From Rhodovarius crocodyli (GTDB taxonomy: Bacteria; Pseudomonadota; Alphaproteobacteria; Acetobacterales; Acetobacteraceae), in contig NZ_SACL01000002.1 of assembly GCF_004005855.1 (NCBI RefSeq), positions 434,001 through 498,000 of the forward strand: DNA of 64,000 nucleotides. The letters run 5' to 3'. The notes beneath the pieces are model-generated. The model did no database searches and was not told the origin of the DNA. It saw only the letters and a program-made list of their open reading frames with translations. How positions within the stretch are numbered: the first letter of the stretch is position 1; the number at the start of each line of letters is the position of its first letter. The position numbers and the translations under genes were made by a program. Below are positions 28,471 through 37,309 of this stretch, piece by piece.

Positions 28471-28538
28471 GCAAGTTGGATCTCGACATCGCACCGCAGC
28501 AGATAGCGGGAAGCGGCGCCGCGATCCAGGGGCGGGTG

Positions 28539-29924
28539 CTAGGCGGCCCCGAAATCCCACCAGAGACCCGCCACCAGCCCCAGCCCCTCGCGGAAGAGTG
28601 ACCCCAGGCCGTGCTCATCGGGCCCGTGCTGGCTGCAGCCGCCATAGGAAAGCGGGATCCAGATAACCGGCGTGCCCAGCGCCTCGCGGAAGAACTCCGA
28701 GGGGCCCGACGCTCCGATATTGGGCACGATATTGGGCCGGCGCCCGGCGGTGCGCGCCATGGAGGCCACGGTGCGCTTCACCCAGGGGTCCTCCGGATCG
28801 GTGCGGGAGGCGGGGAAGTACTGGCGCTCCGTCACCGGCCGCACATCGACCATGGACAGGCCACGGGCATCCAGATGCGCGCGCAGCGCAGGGATGATGC
28901 CGTCCGCCGGCACGTCCACCGTGTGGCGCAGCTGGATGCGCGCCTTCGCCGTGCCGCCCACCGCGTTCACCGGGGATGCCGGCTGGCCGCTGATCGAGGC
29001 CAGCACCACGGCGCTGGACCACATGAAGATGCGCTCCGCGCGGGACATGCCGGGCTCGCCCCAGCCGGCATCGGCGCTGGGGGCGCCGGCCAGGTCCTCG
29101 GTGATGACGGCGGCGCAGGCGTCGCGCACCGCCTGCGGGATCTCGGCGGGCGTCCAGCCCGGCACCAGGATGCGCCCGTCCTGCGAGACGATGGAGGCGA
29201 TGGCATGGGCCAGGATCACGCCCGGGTCGGTCAGCAGCCCGCCCCAATGGCCGGAATGGAAGCCGCCTTCGCGCAGCTCCACCACCAGGTCCATCGCGGC
29301 GCTGCCGCGCGTGCCGAGCGTCACCTCGGGGATGGTGGTCGATTGACGCAAGCCATCGAAGGCGATGAACACATCGGCCGCGCACAGCGCGCGGTCGCGC
29401 TCCAGCATCGCCTTCAGCCCCGGGGAGCCCGCCTCCTCGCCGGTCTCGACCATGACCTTCACGTTGAAGCCGAGGCGGCCGCGCTCGGCCAGCACGGCGG
29501 CGAGGGCCTCGATGGCGACCAGATGCTGGCCCTTGTTGTCCACCACGCCGCGGCCATAGAGGCGGTCGCCCTCGACCGTGACCTTCCAGGGGTCGAGGCC
29601 CGCGCGCCACAGCTCCGGCATGCCGCGCACCACGTCGCCATGGCCGTAGATCAGCACGGTGGGCAGGGCCGGGTCCTCGATGCGGGTGGCCAGCATGGCC
29701 GGGCCGTGGATGGGCTCCGGGTTATCCAGCAGACGCACATCGAAACCCATGCCCGCCATCATCGGGCCCAGCACGTCGCGGGCGTAATGCTCCAGGTCGG
29801 GCTTGCGGCCGGGCGGATGGCTTTCGGTCGGCACGGCGACCAGCGCGCTCAGGCGCTCCAGGAATCGGCCGTCATCGTATCCGGCATGGGCGCGCGCGAT
29901 CGCGCCGTCACGGGTGGCACCCAT
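28539..29924 (-). CDS. M20 family metallopeptidase
   Basis: The 461-residue di-zinc amidase/peptidase has all expected ligands: H95-x-D97 (YGHGDVV), D129 (GVVDNKG), catalytic E163 and E164 (ETGEEAGS), and a C-terminal histidine in HGPDEHG. A dimerisation domain occupies the middle. Relatives act as dipeptidases, carboxypeptidases or N-acyl amino acid deacylases. It follows the Bug receptor gene by 52 bases on the same strand, pointing to uptake and hydrolysis of an acyl-amino acid or peptide-like compound, probably under the divergent GntR regulator. Confidence 0.92.
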   Translation of the reverse strand: MGATRDGAIARAHAGYDDGRFLERLSALVAVPTESHPPGRKPDLEHYARDVLGPMMAGMGFDVRLLDNPEPIHGPAMLATRIEDPALPTVLIYGHGDVVRGMPELWRAGLDPWKVTVEGDRLYGRGVVDNKGQHLVAIEALAAVLAERGRLGFNVKVMVETGEEAGSPGLKAMLERDRALCAADVFIAFDGLRQSTTIPEVTLGTRGSAAMDLVVELREGGFHSGHWGGLLTDPGVILAHAIASIVSQDGRILVPGWTPAEIPQAVRDACAAVITEDLAGAPSADAGWGEPGMSRAERIFMWSSAVVLASISGQPASPVNAVGGTAKARIQLRHTVDVPADGIIPALRAHLDARGLSMVDVRPVTERQYFPASRTDPEDPWVKRTVASMARTAGRRPNIVPNIGASGPSEFFREALGTPVIWIPLSYGGCSQHGPDEHGLGSLFREGLGLVAGLWWDFGAA

Positions 29925-29976
29925 GGCGTGGTCCTCACTGTCAGAAAGGGGCGGGCGCCTGGCGGCGCCCGGTATG

Positions 29977-30969
29977 TCAGCCGTCGATGCGGATGTTCGC
30001 GGCCGAGATCACCCGCCGCCAGCGGGCGATATCGAAACGCATGAACTCGTCCAGCTCCTGCCGCGTGTGGGTCATGGGCGACAGGCCCAGATCACCCATG
30101 CGGGCGGCGAAATCCGGCTGGCGCGTCACGGCGATGGTGGCGTCATACAGGCGCTGCGCGATCGGGGCAGGCAGTCCGGCCGGGCCCATCAGCGCGATCC
30201 AGCCATAGAAGTCATAGTCCGGCACGCCCTGGTCGGCGATCGGCACGACATCCGGCATGAAGGGCGAGCGCTCCTTCGAGGTCACGCCCAGCGCCCGCAG
30301 CCGGCCGGTGCGCACCAGGTCCGCCGTGGCCACCAGCGTGTCGGAGGCCAGCAGGATCTGCCCGGAAAGCAGGTCGTTCATCGCCGCCGCCGAACCGCGA
30401 TACGGCGCATGCGTCATCCGCACGCCGGTCAGCGTCTCGAAATACGCCATGGCCAGGTGCGACGTGGAACCGTTGCCCGAGGAGCCATAGAACAGCCGGC
30501 CCGGATTGGCCCGGGCATAGGCGATCAGCTCCTGGATGTTGTGCACCGGCAGGGACGGGTTCACCACGAACAGATGCGCGCCGATGGACAGCGGCGCCAC
30601 ATGGGTGAAGTCGCGCACGGGGTCATAGGGCAGGTTCGGATACAGCGCGGGCGCGATGGTCAGCGGCCCCGCATTGGCGATGCCGAGCGTGTAGCCGTCA
30701 GCCGGGGCGCGGGCGACGAATTCGGTGCCGATGGTGCCGCCGGCGCCGCCGCGGTTATCCACCACCACCGGCTGGCCGAGGATGTTCATCATCCGGTCGG
30801 CCACGAAGCGGGCCACCAGATCCGACGAGTTGCCGGGCGGGTAGGCGACCACGAGGCGGATCGGCTTGTTGGGGAAGGAGCCCGTCTGGGCCAGTGCGGG
30901 GGCGGCGAGCAGCGCCGCGGCACCGGTCAGCGCCACGCGGCGCCCGGGGTGGAAATTCGTCTTGGTCAT
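29977..30969 (-). CDS. Bug family tripartite tricarboxylate transporter receptor
   Basis: The 330-residue periplasmic binding protein starts MTKTNFHPGRRVALTGAAAL with a Tat-like signal ending ALAQ. It shows the Bug pattern: FPNKPIRLVVAYPPGNSSDL, VVVDNRGGAGGTIGTEFVA, ADGYTLGIANAGPLTI, and LPYDPVRDFTHVAPL. Such receptors bind carboxylates or amides in TctC-type uptake; no TctA/TctB membrane genes are near. It heads an operon with the M20 peptidase and is divergent from the GntR gene across a 184-base gap that holds a promoter and operator-like repeats. Confidence 0.92.
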   Translation of the reverse strand: MTKTNFHPGRRVALTGAAALLAAPALAQTGSFPNKPIRLVVAYPPGNSSDLVARFVADRMMNILGQPVVVDNRGGAGGTIGTEFVARAPADGYTLGIANAGPLTIAPALYPNLPYDPVRDFTHVAPLSIGAHLFVVNPSLPVHNIQELIAYARANPGRLFYGSSGNGSTSHLAMAYFETLTGVRMTHAPYRGSAAAMNDLLSGQILLASDTLVATADLVRTGRLRALGVTSKERSPFMPDVVPIADQGVPDYDFYGWIALMGPAGLPAPIAQRLYDATIAVTRQPDFAARMGDLGLSPMTHTRQELDEFMRFDIARWRRVISAANIRIDG

Positions 30970-31037
30970 GCAGTTCTCCTGGCCTCTCGGTGGGCCGGCG
31001 TTCCCCGTCTGGCCGGACCCTAGCAGGCCGGAAAATG

Positions 31038-31068
31038 TTGACAAGCTGTTTTTATGATTGTAAGACAA
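31038..31068 (+). promoter_or_regulatory. Promoter with overlapping GntR operator
   Basis: TTGACA (31038-31043) and TAAGAC (31061-31066) are 17 bases apart, a sigma70-like promoter pointing to the GntR gene. TTGT-AAG-ACAA (31058-31068), a perfect short inverted repeat of the FadR-type spacing, covers the -10. AAGACAAA occurs twice in tandem (31062-31069 and 31070-31077). This would allow autorepression, and the same site may cover the divergent Bug/M20 promoter. Confidence 0.6.
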
Positions 31069-31153
31069 AAAGACAAATTTGCCGTATGAACGGCCCCCGT
31101 TACCGCGCTGCGGCAATCGGCTATGCAACATCGATGGACGGAAACCCGAGCGG

Positions 31154-31876
31154 ATGGACGGCACCATGGTGGCTATGACGGATGACGCATTGCTTGTGGC
31201 GGGACAGGCGGTCAGCCTGCGCTCGCTGGTCGCGGACCGCTTGAGGCTGGCCATCATCACCGGACGCTTCCACCCGGGCCAGCAACTGCGCGAACGCGAG
31301 CTGTGCGAGCTGACCGGCGTGAGCCGGCCTTCCCTGCGTGAGGCATTGCGTGTGCTGGAAGGCGAGGGGCTGATCACCACCATCCCGCATCGTGGCCCGA
31401 TGGTGACGGCACTGATGCCGGAGGAGATCGACCAGATCTACGCCCTGCGGCAGGTGATGGAGAGCTTCGCCGCCCGCGAATTCGCCAAGGCCCGCCGCCC
31501 TGCCGATATCGCGGCGCTTGAGGCCGCGATGACGAAGCTGGAGGCGCTGGTCGACACCGGCACGCCGCTGGAGCTGTTCGAGACCGGCACCGCCTATTAC
31601 GCCACGATCGCCGCCGGCAGCGGCAATCCCTATCTGGCCCAGACGCTGGGCGCGCTGCACAACCGCATCGCCCTGGTGCGCTTCATCTCCCTGCACCAGC
31701 CCGCGCGCAACCGCCACAGCTTCGCCGCCCTCCGTGCCCTGGCCGAGGCCATCAAGGCAGGGGACGCCGCCCGCGCCGAGGAACTCAGCACCGCCCATAT
31801 GGCGTCCGTCGGCGCCCGGGCCCGCATGATCGTCGAGGCCGGCTATCGCCTGCCCGAAAACGCCCCAGCCGCCTGA
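31154..31876 (+). CDS. GntR family regulator, FadR/FCD subfamily
   Basis: The 240-residue regulator has a GntR winged helix (LRLAIITGRFHPGQQLRERE through GVSRPSLREALRVLEGEGL) and an all-helical FCD ligand domain with the metal-binding pattern typical of the subgroup (histidines near 200-216). The start at 31154 is one of three close ATGs (31154, 31166, 31175); homology begins after the last. It is divergent from the Bug receptor/M20 peptidase pair and 35 bases upstream of the M28-like gene, so it probably controls both directions in response to an organic acid. Confidence 0.9.
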   Translation: MDGTMVAMTDDALLVAGQAVSLRSLVADRLRLAIITGRFHPGQQLRERELCELTGVSRPSLREALRVLEGEGLITTIPHRGPMVTALMPEEIDQIYALRQVMESFAAREFAKARRPADIAALEAAMTKLEALVDTGTPLELFETGTAYYATIAAGSGNPYLAQTLGALHNRIALVRFISLHQPARNRHSFAALRALAEAIKAGDAARAEELSTAHMASVGARARMIVEAGYRLPENAPAA

Positions 31877-31911
31877 AGATGGGCGGCCTGAATTCCGGGA
31901 AAGAGAACCGC

Positions 31912-33552
31912 ATGACCAGCCAAGCCGCCATCGAGCGCGTCGACAGCGCCGAGATGATGCGCCACCTGACGCATATCGCGCCCTATGTGAAGCTCAGCGG
32001 CTCCGCGCAGGAGGCCGAGAGCCTGCGCTACATCCAGTCCGTGCTGGACGGCTACGGCTATGCCACCACCTGGATCGAGCACGACGCCTATATCAGCCTG
32101 CCCGGTGCGGCGCGCGTGACCGTCGATGGCCGGGAACTCAAGGCCATCACCCATTCCATGTCGCAATCCTCGCTGCCCGGCGGGTTGTCCGCGCCGCTGG
32201 TCTATGTGGGCGACGGCACCGAGGCCGATTTCGCGAAGCAGGACGTGACCGGCTGCATCGTGCTGGCGGAGGGCATCGCCTCGCCCCCCGTGTCCTTCCG
32301 TGCCTCGCGCGCCGGCGCGCTGGGGCAGCTGCACATCTCCCCGCATGAGCACCTGCACGAGATGTGTCTGTCCCCCGTCTGGGGCAACCCGTCCGACGAG
32401 ACGCTGGCCAACATGCCGAGCACGGTGGTCTGCACCGTGTCCGACGCCGATGGCTCCGCCCTGCGCGCGGCATTGGCCGGTGGCGCCCGACCCGCCGTGA
32501 CCCTGTTCGCCGAGGTCGATACCGGCTGGCGCAAGACGCCCCTGCTGGTGGCCGAACTGGTCGAGCCCGGCCAGGACTTCATCCTGTTCAGCGGCCATCA
32601 CGACACCTGGTACGAGGGCGTGATGGACAACGGCACCGCCAACATCACCATGATGGAAGTGGCGCGCGTGGCCGCCCAGCAGCGCGCCGACTGGAAGCGC
32701 GGCCTGCGCCTGTGCTTCTGGTCCGGCCATTCCCACGGCCGCTACTCCGGTTCCTCCTGGTACGCCGACACGCATTGGCAGGAGCTGGAAACCCGCTGCG
32801 CCGTGCACGTCAACATCGACAGCGTCGGCGCCAAGGGCGCCAGCGTGCTGTCCGAGGCGCCCACCGCCATCGAACTGCACGGCCTGGCCCATGACGTGAT
32901 CGAGAAGCAGTCCGGCCAGAAGCTCAAGACCAAGCGGATCGGCCGCGGCGGCGACGAGAGCTTCTGGGGCATCGGCATTCCCGCCATGTTCATGGCCTTC
33001 TCCGAGCAGGTGCCGGGCAATGTGAAGATGCGCCATGCCCTGGGCTGGTGGTGGCACACCTCGGGCGACCTGCTGGACAAGATCGACCCCGAGAACCTGG
33101 CCCGCGACGGCCGGATCTACCTGGAGATCATCCACCGCCTGCTGAGCGCCGAGGTGCTGCCCATCGATCACGCACGGCAGCTCGACGCGCTCTCCGCCGA
33201 ACTGGCCAAGCTGGCCCCGCCCGGCCTCGACCTGGCCGACCTGCAGGGCGACATCGCCGCCCTGCGCACCGCGCTGGAGGCCGCCCGCGCCGATTGGGAC
33301 GCGCCCCGCCTGAACGCCGCCCTCATCCGCCTCTCCCGCGCGCTCGTCCCCCTCGACTACACGCGCGGCGACCGCTTCATCCACGACCCCGCCATGCCCG
33401 CCGCACCCTGGCCCAGCCTGGACCCGCTGCGCCGCCTGGCCGCCGCCACGCCCGACACCGACGCGGCACGCCACCTCGCCGTCTCGGCACGCCAGGCGCG
33501 CAACCGGGTGGCCCATGGGCTGCGTGAAGGACTGAAGGCGCTTGGGGGGTGA
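31912..33552 (+). CDS. M28-fold peptidase-like protein lacking the Glu-Glu pair
   Basis: The 546-residue protein starts at ATG 31912 after a GGGAAAGAG site. It has a PA-like inserted domain (about 70-200) and an M28 zinc-peptidase core: GHHDTWYEGVMDN (228-240), NIDSVGAKG (301-309) and a final HTSGDLLDKID. The place where M28 enzymes carry the catalytic and bridging glutamates (EExGxxGS) instead reads SGHSHGRYSGSSW (271-283). Zinc binding may persist with a histidine, but classical aminopeptidase action is doubtful. It probably forms an operon with the GntR regulator. A hairpin-rich gap follows its stop. Confidence 0.88.
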   Translation: MTSQAAIERVDSAEMMRHLTHIAPYVKLSGSAQEAESLRYIQSVLDGYGYATTWIEHDAYISLPGAARVTVDGRELKAITHSMSQSSLPGGLSAPLVYVGDGTEADFAKQDVTGCIVLAEGIASPPVSFRASRAGALGQLHISPHEHLHEMCLSPVWGNPSDETLANMPSTVVCTVSDADGSALRAALAGGARPAVTLFAEVDTGWRKTPLLVAELVEPGQDFILFSGHHDTWYEGVMDNGTANITMMEVARVAAQQRADWKRGLRLCFWSGHSHGRYSGSSWYADTHWQELETRCAVHVNIDSVGAKGASVLSEAPTAIELHGLAHDVIEKQSGQKLKTKRIGRGGDESFWGIGIPAMFMAFSEQVPGNVKMRHALGWWWHTSGDLLDKIDPENLARDGRIYLEIIHRLLSAEVLPIDHARQLDALSAELAKLAPPGLDLADLQGDIAALRTALEAARADWDAPRLNAALIRLSRALVPLDYTRGDRFIHDPAMPAAPWPSLDPLRRLAAATPDTDAARHLAVSARQARNRVAHGLREGLKALGG

Positions 33553-33563
33553 GGGCGTGCTCC

Positions 33564-33779
33564 GGGGGTTTCACCCCCAGGCCCCCACCAAGGGCTCTGC
33601 CCTTGGAACCCGCCAAAGGCCGAAAGGCCTTTGGAAACCGGGAGTTGAAAAAGCCGGAGAGGGACATCGTCCCTCTCCGGCTTTTTCAATTAACTCAAGT
33701 GGGTCCAGGGGCCACAGGCTCCTGGCGGGGGGTTCCAAGGGGCGGCGCCCCTTGATGGGGTTCAGGGGCGAAGCCCCTG
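33564..33779. repeat. Array of seven GC-rich stem-loops
   Basis: Seven hairpins follow one another between convergent genes. They span 33564-33578 (5-base stem), 33588-33606 (8-base stem), 33613-33634 (9-base stem with GAAA loop), 33645-33689 (21-base stem), 33705-33725 (9-base stem with one G-T), 33736-33754 (8-base stem) and 33763-33779 (7-base stem). No reading frame fits. Related but different GC hairpins occur at 59956-60049. I infer a REP-like extragenic element that also ends transcription from both sides. Confidence 0.65.
33645..33689. terminator. Long bidirectional terminator hairpin
   Basis: A perfect 21-base inverted repeat (33645-33665 and 33669-33689) has a three-base loop ATC. 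It carries TTGAAAAAGCC at one end and GGCTTTTTCAA at the other, so each strand has a GC stem flanked by a T run. It lies between the M28-like gene and the convergent ABC receptor gene and should terminate both. Confidence 0.8.
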
Positions 33780-33809
33780 TGCGCCCTTGCCCCCCCAGGC
33801 TGCCCTCAA

Positions 33810-35390
33810 TCACTCAGGCGCCCGGGCCAACCAGAAGCGCATCCGGCCGTCTGCGAAGGCGGGCACGGTGAAGCCGCGGCGGGAGGCGAGGAGCATGGGT
33901 TCGCGGTAGAGTGGGATCATCCAGAAATTGGCGCGTTCGATGGCGAAGGCTTCCGTCAGCAGGGCGGTGCGGCGGGCGGGGTCCATCTCGGTTGCGATGC
34001 GCTCGACAAGGGTGTCGAGGGCCGGGTCGGAGGTGCGGCCGGCGTTCCAGCTGCCGCGTTGCTGGCTGCGGGTGGCGAGCACGTTGTTGAGGATGGAGAA
34101 GCCGTCGAGCTGGGGCGTGTTGGCCCAACCCATCAGGTACATGTCCTGGTCGCGCGTGCGGAAGCGCTGCATGTAGGCGGCGAAGCGCAGCCCGCTGTAG
34201 GTGACGCGGATGCCCACGCGCGCCCACATGGCCGCCGAGGCCTGGCAGAGGCGGTCTGCGTTGACGAAGCGGTCGACCGGGCATTCCAGCGTCATGGCGA
34301 AGCCGTCCGGGTAGCCGGCCTCGGCGAGCAGGCGCTTCGCGCCTTCGGGGTCGAAGCGGGCGCGCTGCACGGATTGGGCGTCGTCGTAGCCGGTGATCTC
34401 GGAGGCGATGAGCGCGTGGGTGGGGCGCGTCAGCCCGCGCATCACGCTGCGGGTCACGCCGTCGAGGTCGAGCGCCATGGTCATGGCCTGGCGCACGCGG
34501 CGGTCGGCCAGCGGGTTGCGGTCGCCGCCGCCGGAGGTGCGGTGCGCCTCATCCACGTTGAAGCCGTAATACATCACGCGCAGGTCCTGGGCCTCGACCA
34601 GGGTGATGTTGGGGTCACGGCGCAGGCGCTCGGCGTCCTGCAGGGGGGTGGGGGTGATGACGTCCAGCTGGCCGGAGAGCAGGGCGGCGAGGCGGGTCGC
34701 GTCATTCGGCACGGGGCGGAAGGAGACACGGTCGATGTTGTGCGCGCGCCGGTCCCACCAGTCGGGGAAGGCTTCCAGCACGGTTTCGGAATCGAGTGTG
34801 CGGGAGACGAGGCGGAACGGCCCGGTGCCGTTGGTGTTGACGTTGGCGTAGCCCGCGCTGCCGCGCGCGGGGTCGGTCGGCAGCGAGGCATCGTGCCGCT
34901 GCATCCAGGCCTCGCTGAGGATGGCCACGCCCGCCAGGTCGTTGATCAGCACGGGGTAGGGGCCGCGCAGGATGACGTCGACGGTGTCGGGGCCGCTCTG
35001 CTCCACTTCCTTGATCATGTGCGTGACCGAGGCATAGGGCGAGTTGGGCACGCTGGCCCGCCGCAGGGAGGCCACGACATCGGCGGGCGTCATCGGCGTG
35101 CCGTCATGGAACTTCACGCCCTGGCGGATGGTGAAGCGGTAGCGGTCGGGCGCCAGCACCTCCCACCGCGTCGCCAGCCCCGGCTCGAAGCGCAGATTGG
35201 CGTCGAGGCGGACGAGGCTTTCGTAGATGTTGCCCAGCAGGGCCGCATTGGCGGTGCTGAACACGCCATGCGGGTCCATGGTCGTCACTTCGCCGTTGTT
35301 GCCCCAGCGGATGCTGCGCTGGGCCTGGGCGTCGGGCGCGGCGAGGAGGGCGAAGGCGGCGGCCGCGATGGCCCAGCGAAAACGCTTCAT
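33810..35390 (-). CDS. ABC transporter substrate-binding protein, SBP_bac_5 type
   Basis: The 526-residue receptor starts MKRFRWAIAAAAFALLAAPD with a signal peptide ending DAQAQ. Family segments include TMDPHGVFSTANAALLGNIY, IRQGVKFHDGTPMTPADV and VRQAMTMALDLDGVTRSVM. The true start is 35390: its ATG overlaps the M81 gene's TGA (ATGA). The frame stays open far upstream, but that is only a shadow of the neighbour. It is the last gene of the island that begins with the argininosuccinate-lyase-like gene, and probably delivers the substrate of the M81 hydrolase or C-N lyase. No partner permeases lie next to it. Confidence 0.92.
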   Translation of the reverse strand: MKRFRWAIAAAAFALLAAPDAQAQRSIRWGNNGEVTTMDPHGVFSTANAALLGNIYESLVRLDANLRFEPGLATRWEVLAPDRYRFTIRQGVKFHDGTPMTPADVVASLRRASVPNSPYASVTHMIKEVEQSGPDTVDVILRGPYPVLINDLAGVAILSEAWMQRHDASLPTDPARGSAGYANVNTNGTGPFRLVSRTLDSETVLEAFPDWWDRRAHNIDRVSFRPVPNDATRLAALLSGQLDVITPTPLQDAERLRRDPNITLVEAQDLRVMYYGFNVDEAHRTSGGGDRNPLADRRVRQAMTMALDLDGVTRSVMRGLTRPTHALIASEITGYDDAQSVQRARFDPEGAKRLLAEAGYPDGFAMTLECPVDRFVNADRLCQASAAMWARVGIRVTYSGLRFAAYMQRFRTRDQDMYLMGWANTPQLDGFSILNNVLATRSQQRGSWNAGRTSDPALDTLVERIATEMDPARRTALLTEAFAIERANFWMIPLYREPMLLASRRGFTVPAFADGRMRFWLARAPE

Positions 35391-36856
35391 GCGTTGCTCC
35401 TGTCGAGCGGGAAGATCGGGCGGCGGACGTGCCGGTAATCGAGCGACAGCAGGTCGAGCGTCGCGACGCCGGGGCCGGTGCAGTCCACGTGGCCGCGGGC
35501 CAGCGGGAGGAAGGCCGGGCGGTGGTTGGTCTTGGATTTCAGCACGATGTAGCGGTAGCGCGTGGGTTCCAGCCCGAAGATGCGGTACTGGAGCGGGTCC
35601 AGCGCCTCGACGCGGCCCTCGCTGACCACCAGCGTCACGCGCCCGGCGTCCAGCACCACGCAGCGGCCGAGATCGACCGGCATGCCGGTGAAGATCGGCC
35701 CCTCCACCGTGAAGCGGCCGAGGGCGATGGTGCGCACCGTGCCGGTCAGGCGCAGCGGCACCAGCGGCTCCTTCAGCGCCGGAATGGGCATCTTGCCGCC
35801 GATATCGAGGGTCACGGTCGCACCCACGCCGGCCGCGATCATCTCGGCCACCGCCTGCGGGTCGCAGATCGGGCCGGCCAGGATGCCGTCCAGCCCTCGT
35901 TCGAGGGCGGCCGCGACGACCGCCATGGAATCCATGGTGCCGCCCGAATGGCAGTTGTCGGAGAAGTCGGCGAGGATCACCGGGCCTTCCATGGCGGCCG
36001 CGCGCTCCATGGATTCCGCCAGCGGCTCGAAGGGGGCCGAGCGGAAATCCTCCCGCAGGGACCAGGCGAGGTCCGCGATGGCCTGGGCGGCGGCGCGGGC
36101 GGCCTCCGCATCGCCGTTCGCGGTGGCCACCACGGTCATGCAGGTGTCCTCGGTATCGGCGAGGGGAAAGCCCGTGAAGACGGTCATGCAGGGCATGCCG
36201 GCGGCCTCGGCCGCGTCGGCGGCCGCGATCAGGCGCGACATCGGCTCCCGGTCGGTCAGGCACTTCACCATGTCGGGCATCATCGGCACGCGGGCCGCGA
36301 CGGTGACGGGGTTGAGGCGGCCTTCCAGCACATCCCGCAGCAGGCGGCCGGCCTTGCGCCCGGTCTCCGGCATGTCCGTGTGCGGGTATGTGCGATACCC
36401 CGGCATCACGCTGCAATTGTTCATGAACTGGTCGGAGAAATTGGCGTGGCTGTCGACCGAGACCCCGATCGGCAGGCCGGGCCGCGCCGCACGGATGCGT
36501 CGCAGCAACTCGCCCTCACCATCCGGAAAGCCTTCCGCGACCATGGCGCCGTGCAGGTCCAGCATCATGGCGTCGCAGCCGAGCGCGGCTTCGCACAGGA
36601 TATCCGACAGGCGCTCGAACGCGTCGCGCTCGACGGGGCCGGAGGGTAGGCAGCGGGCGGCGATGGGCACCGTCACCTCGGCGCCCATTTCCTCCGCGAT
36701 GTCGAGCAGCCCCGACAGGCTGTAGCCGGAATGGCGGAAGGCCCTGTAGGCGTCGGCGCCGTAAAGCGGGCCGTCGGGCCCGAAATCCTTCCAGCGGGTG
36801 GGCACGGGCGAGAAGCTGTTCGTCTCGTGCTTGAACATCCCGGCGACGATCTTCAT
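35387..36856 (-). CDS. M81 family metallopeptidase (MlrC-like)
   Basis: The 489-residue protein belongs to the MlrC family. It starts MKIVAGMFKHETNSFSP and contains DLHGAMVAEG, SVDSHAN and FSDNCHSGGTMDS, which hold the expected zinc ligands, then the C-terminal MlrC domain (LGRCVVLDAGRVTLVVSEGR). MlrC itself cleaves linear microcystin products; most family members occur in unrelated catabolic operons and act on small amide-like substrates that are not defined. It is packed between the SnoaL-like gene (4 bases) and the ABC receptor (overlap). Confidence 0.9.
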   Translation of the reverse strand: MKIVAGMFKHETNSFSPVPTRWKDFGPDGPLYGADAYRAFRHSGYSLSGLLDIAEEMGAEVTVPIAARCLPSGPVERDAFERLSDILCEAALGCDAMMLDLHGAMVAEGFPDGEGELLRRIRAARPGLPIGVSVDSHANFSDQFMNNCSVMPGYRTYPHTDMPETGRKAGRLLRDVLEGRLNPVTVAARVPMMPDMVKCLTDREPMSRLIAAADAAEAAGMPCMTVFTGFPLADTEDTCMTVVATANGDAEAARAAAQAIADLAWSLREDFRSAPFEPLAESMERAAAMEGPVILADFSDNCHSGGTMDSMAVVAAALERGLDGILAGPICDPQAVAEMIAAGVGATVTLDIGGKMPIPALKEPLVPLRLTGTVRTIALGRFTVEGPIFTGMPVDLGRCVVLDAGRVTLVVSEGRVEALDPLQYRIFGLEPTRYRYIVLKSKTNHRPAFLPLARGHVDCTGPGVATLDLLSLDYRHVRRPIFPLDRSNA

Positions 36857-36860
36857 GGCG

Positions 36861-37235
36861 TCAGGCGCGCCGCACGGTCTTCAGGTAGGTATCCTTCTTG
36901 ACGATCAGCCCGTCCCGGAACTCCCACAGGTCGCAGCCCTGCACGTCGATGGTCTTGCCGTCGGCCGTCTTGCCGGTCATGCGCCAGGCCGTGACGGCGC
37001 GGTCGCCCGAGGCGAACTCGTAGTCACGCGCGAAGGAAAGATCGGGCATGCTGCCGTAGACGGCGGCCAGTGCCTCCCGCACGGCGGCCTTGCCCTTGAT
37101 GGCGCGGCCCGCGGGTTCCGGCCCCGCCGCCGCGCAGAAGGTACAGTCCTCGGCGAAGAAGGCCATGATGCGGTCCAGGTCGCGGCTGTTGAAGGCCGCG
37201 CCGATGTCCTGCATCAGCTCTGGGGTCACGCTCAT
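36861..37235 (-). CDS. SnoaL-like / NTF2-fold protein
   Basis: The 124-residue protein has the NTF2-like cone fold pattern of SnoaL polyketide cyclases and related small-ligand enzymes: AAFNSRDLDRIMAFFAEDCTF, AVREALAAVYGSMPDLSF and CDLWEFRDGLIVKKDTY. I place the start at 37235 because GGAGAAATG lies eight bases ahead; an ATG six bases upstream is too close to that site. It is 74 bases downstream of the C-N lyase gene and 4 upstream of the M81 gene. It could be an isomerase or hydratase acting on a pathway intermediate, but the sequence does not settle it. Confidence 0.85.
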   Translation of the reverse strand: MSVTPELMQDIGAAFNSRDLDRIMAFFAEDCTFCAAAGPEPAGRAIKGKAAVREALAAVYGSMPDLSFARDYEFASGDRAVTAWRMTGKTADGKTIDVQGCDLWEFRDGLIVKKDTYLKTVRRA

Positions 37236-37309
37236 GGACATTTCTCCTGGACAATGATTTGTCCAGGAAGCTTGGGGGCGAAGCAAAACCCCGTCAATGC
37301 GGCGCGGCG

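Noticed and set aside
33810-36416. An 868-residue fusion of the ABC receptor with an N-terminal part
   Set aside because: The upstream portion is the M81 gene read in the wrong frame; the receptor has its own signal peptide and an ATGA-coupled start at 35390.
35387-36856. Microcystin degradation by the MlrC-like protein
   Set aside because: No mlrA, mlrB or mlrD-like genes are nearby; MlrC relatives are widespread in unrelated operons.
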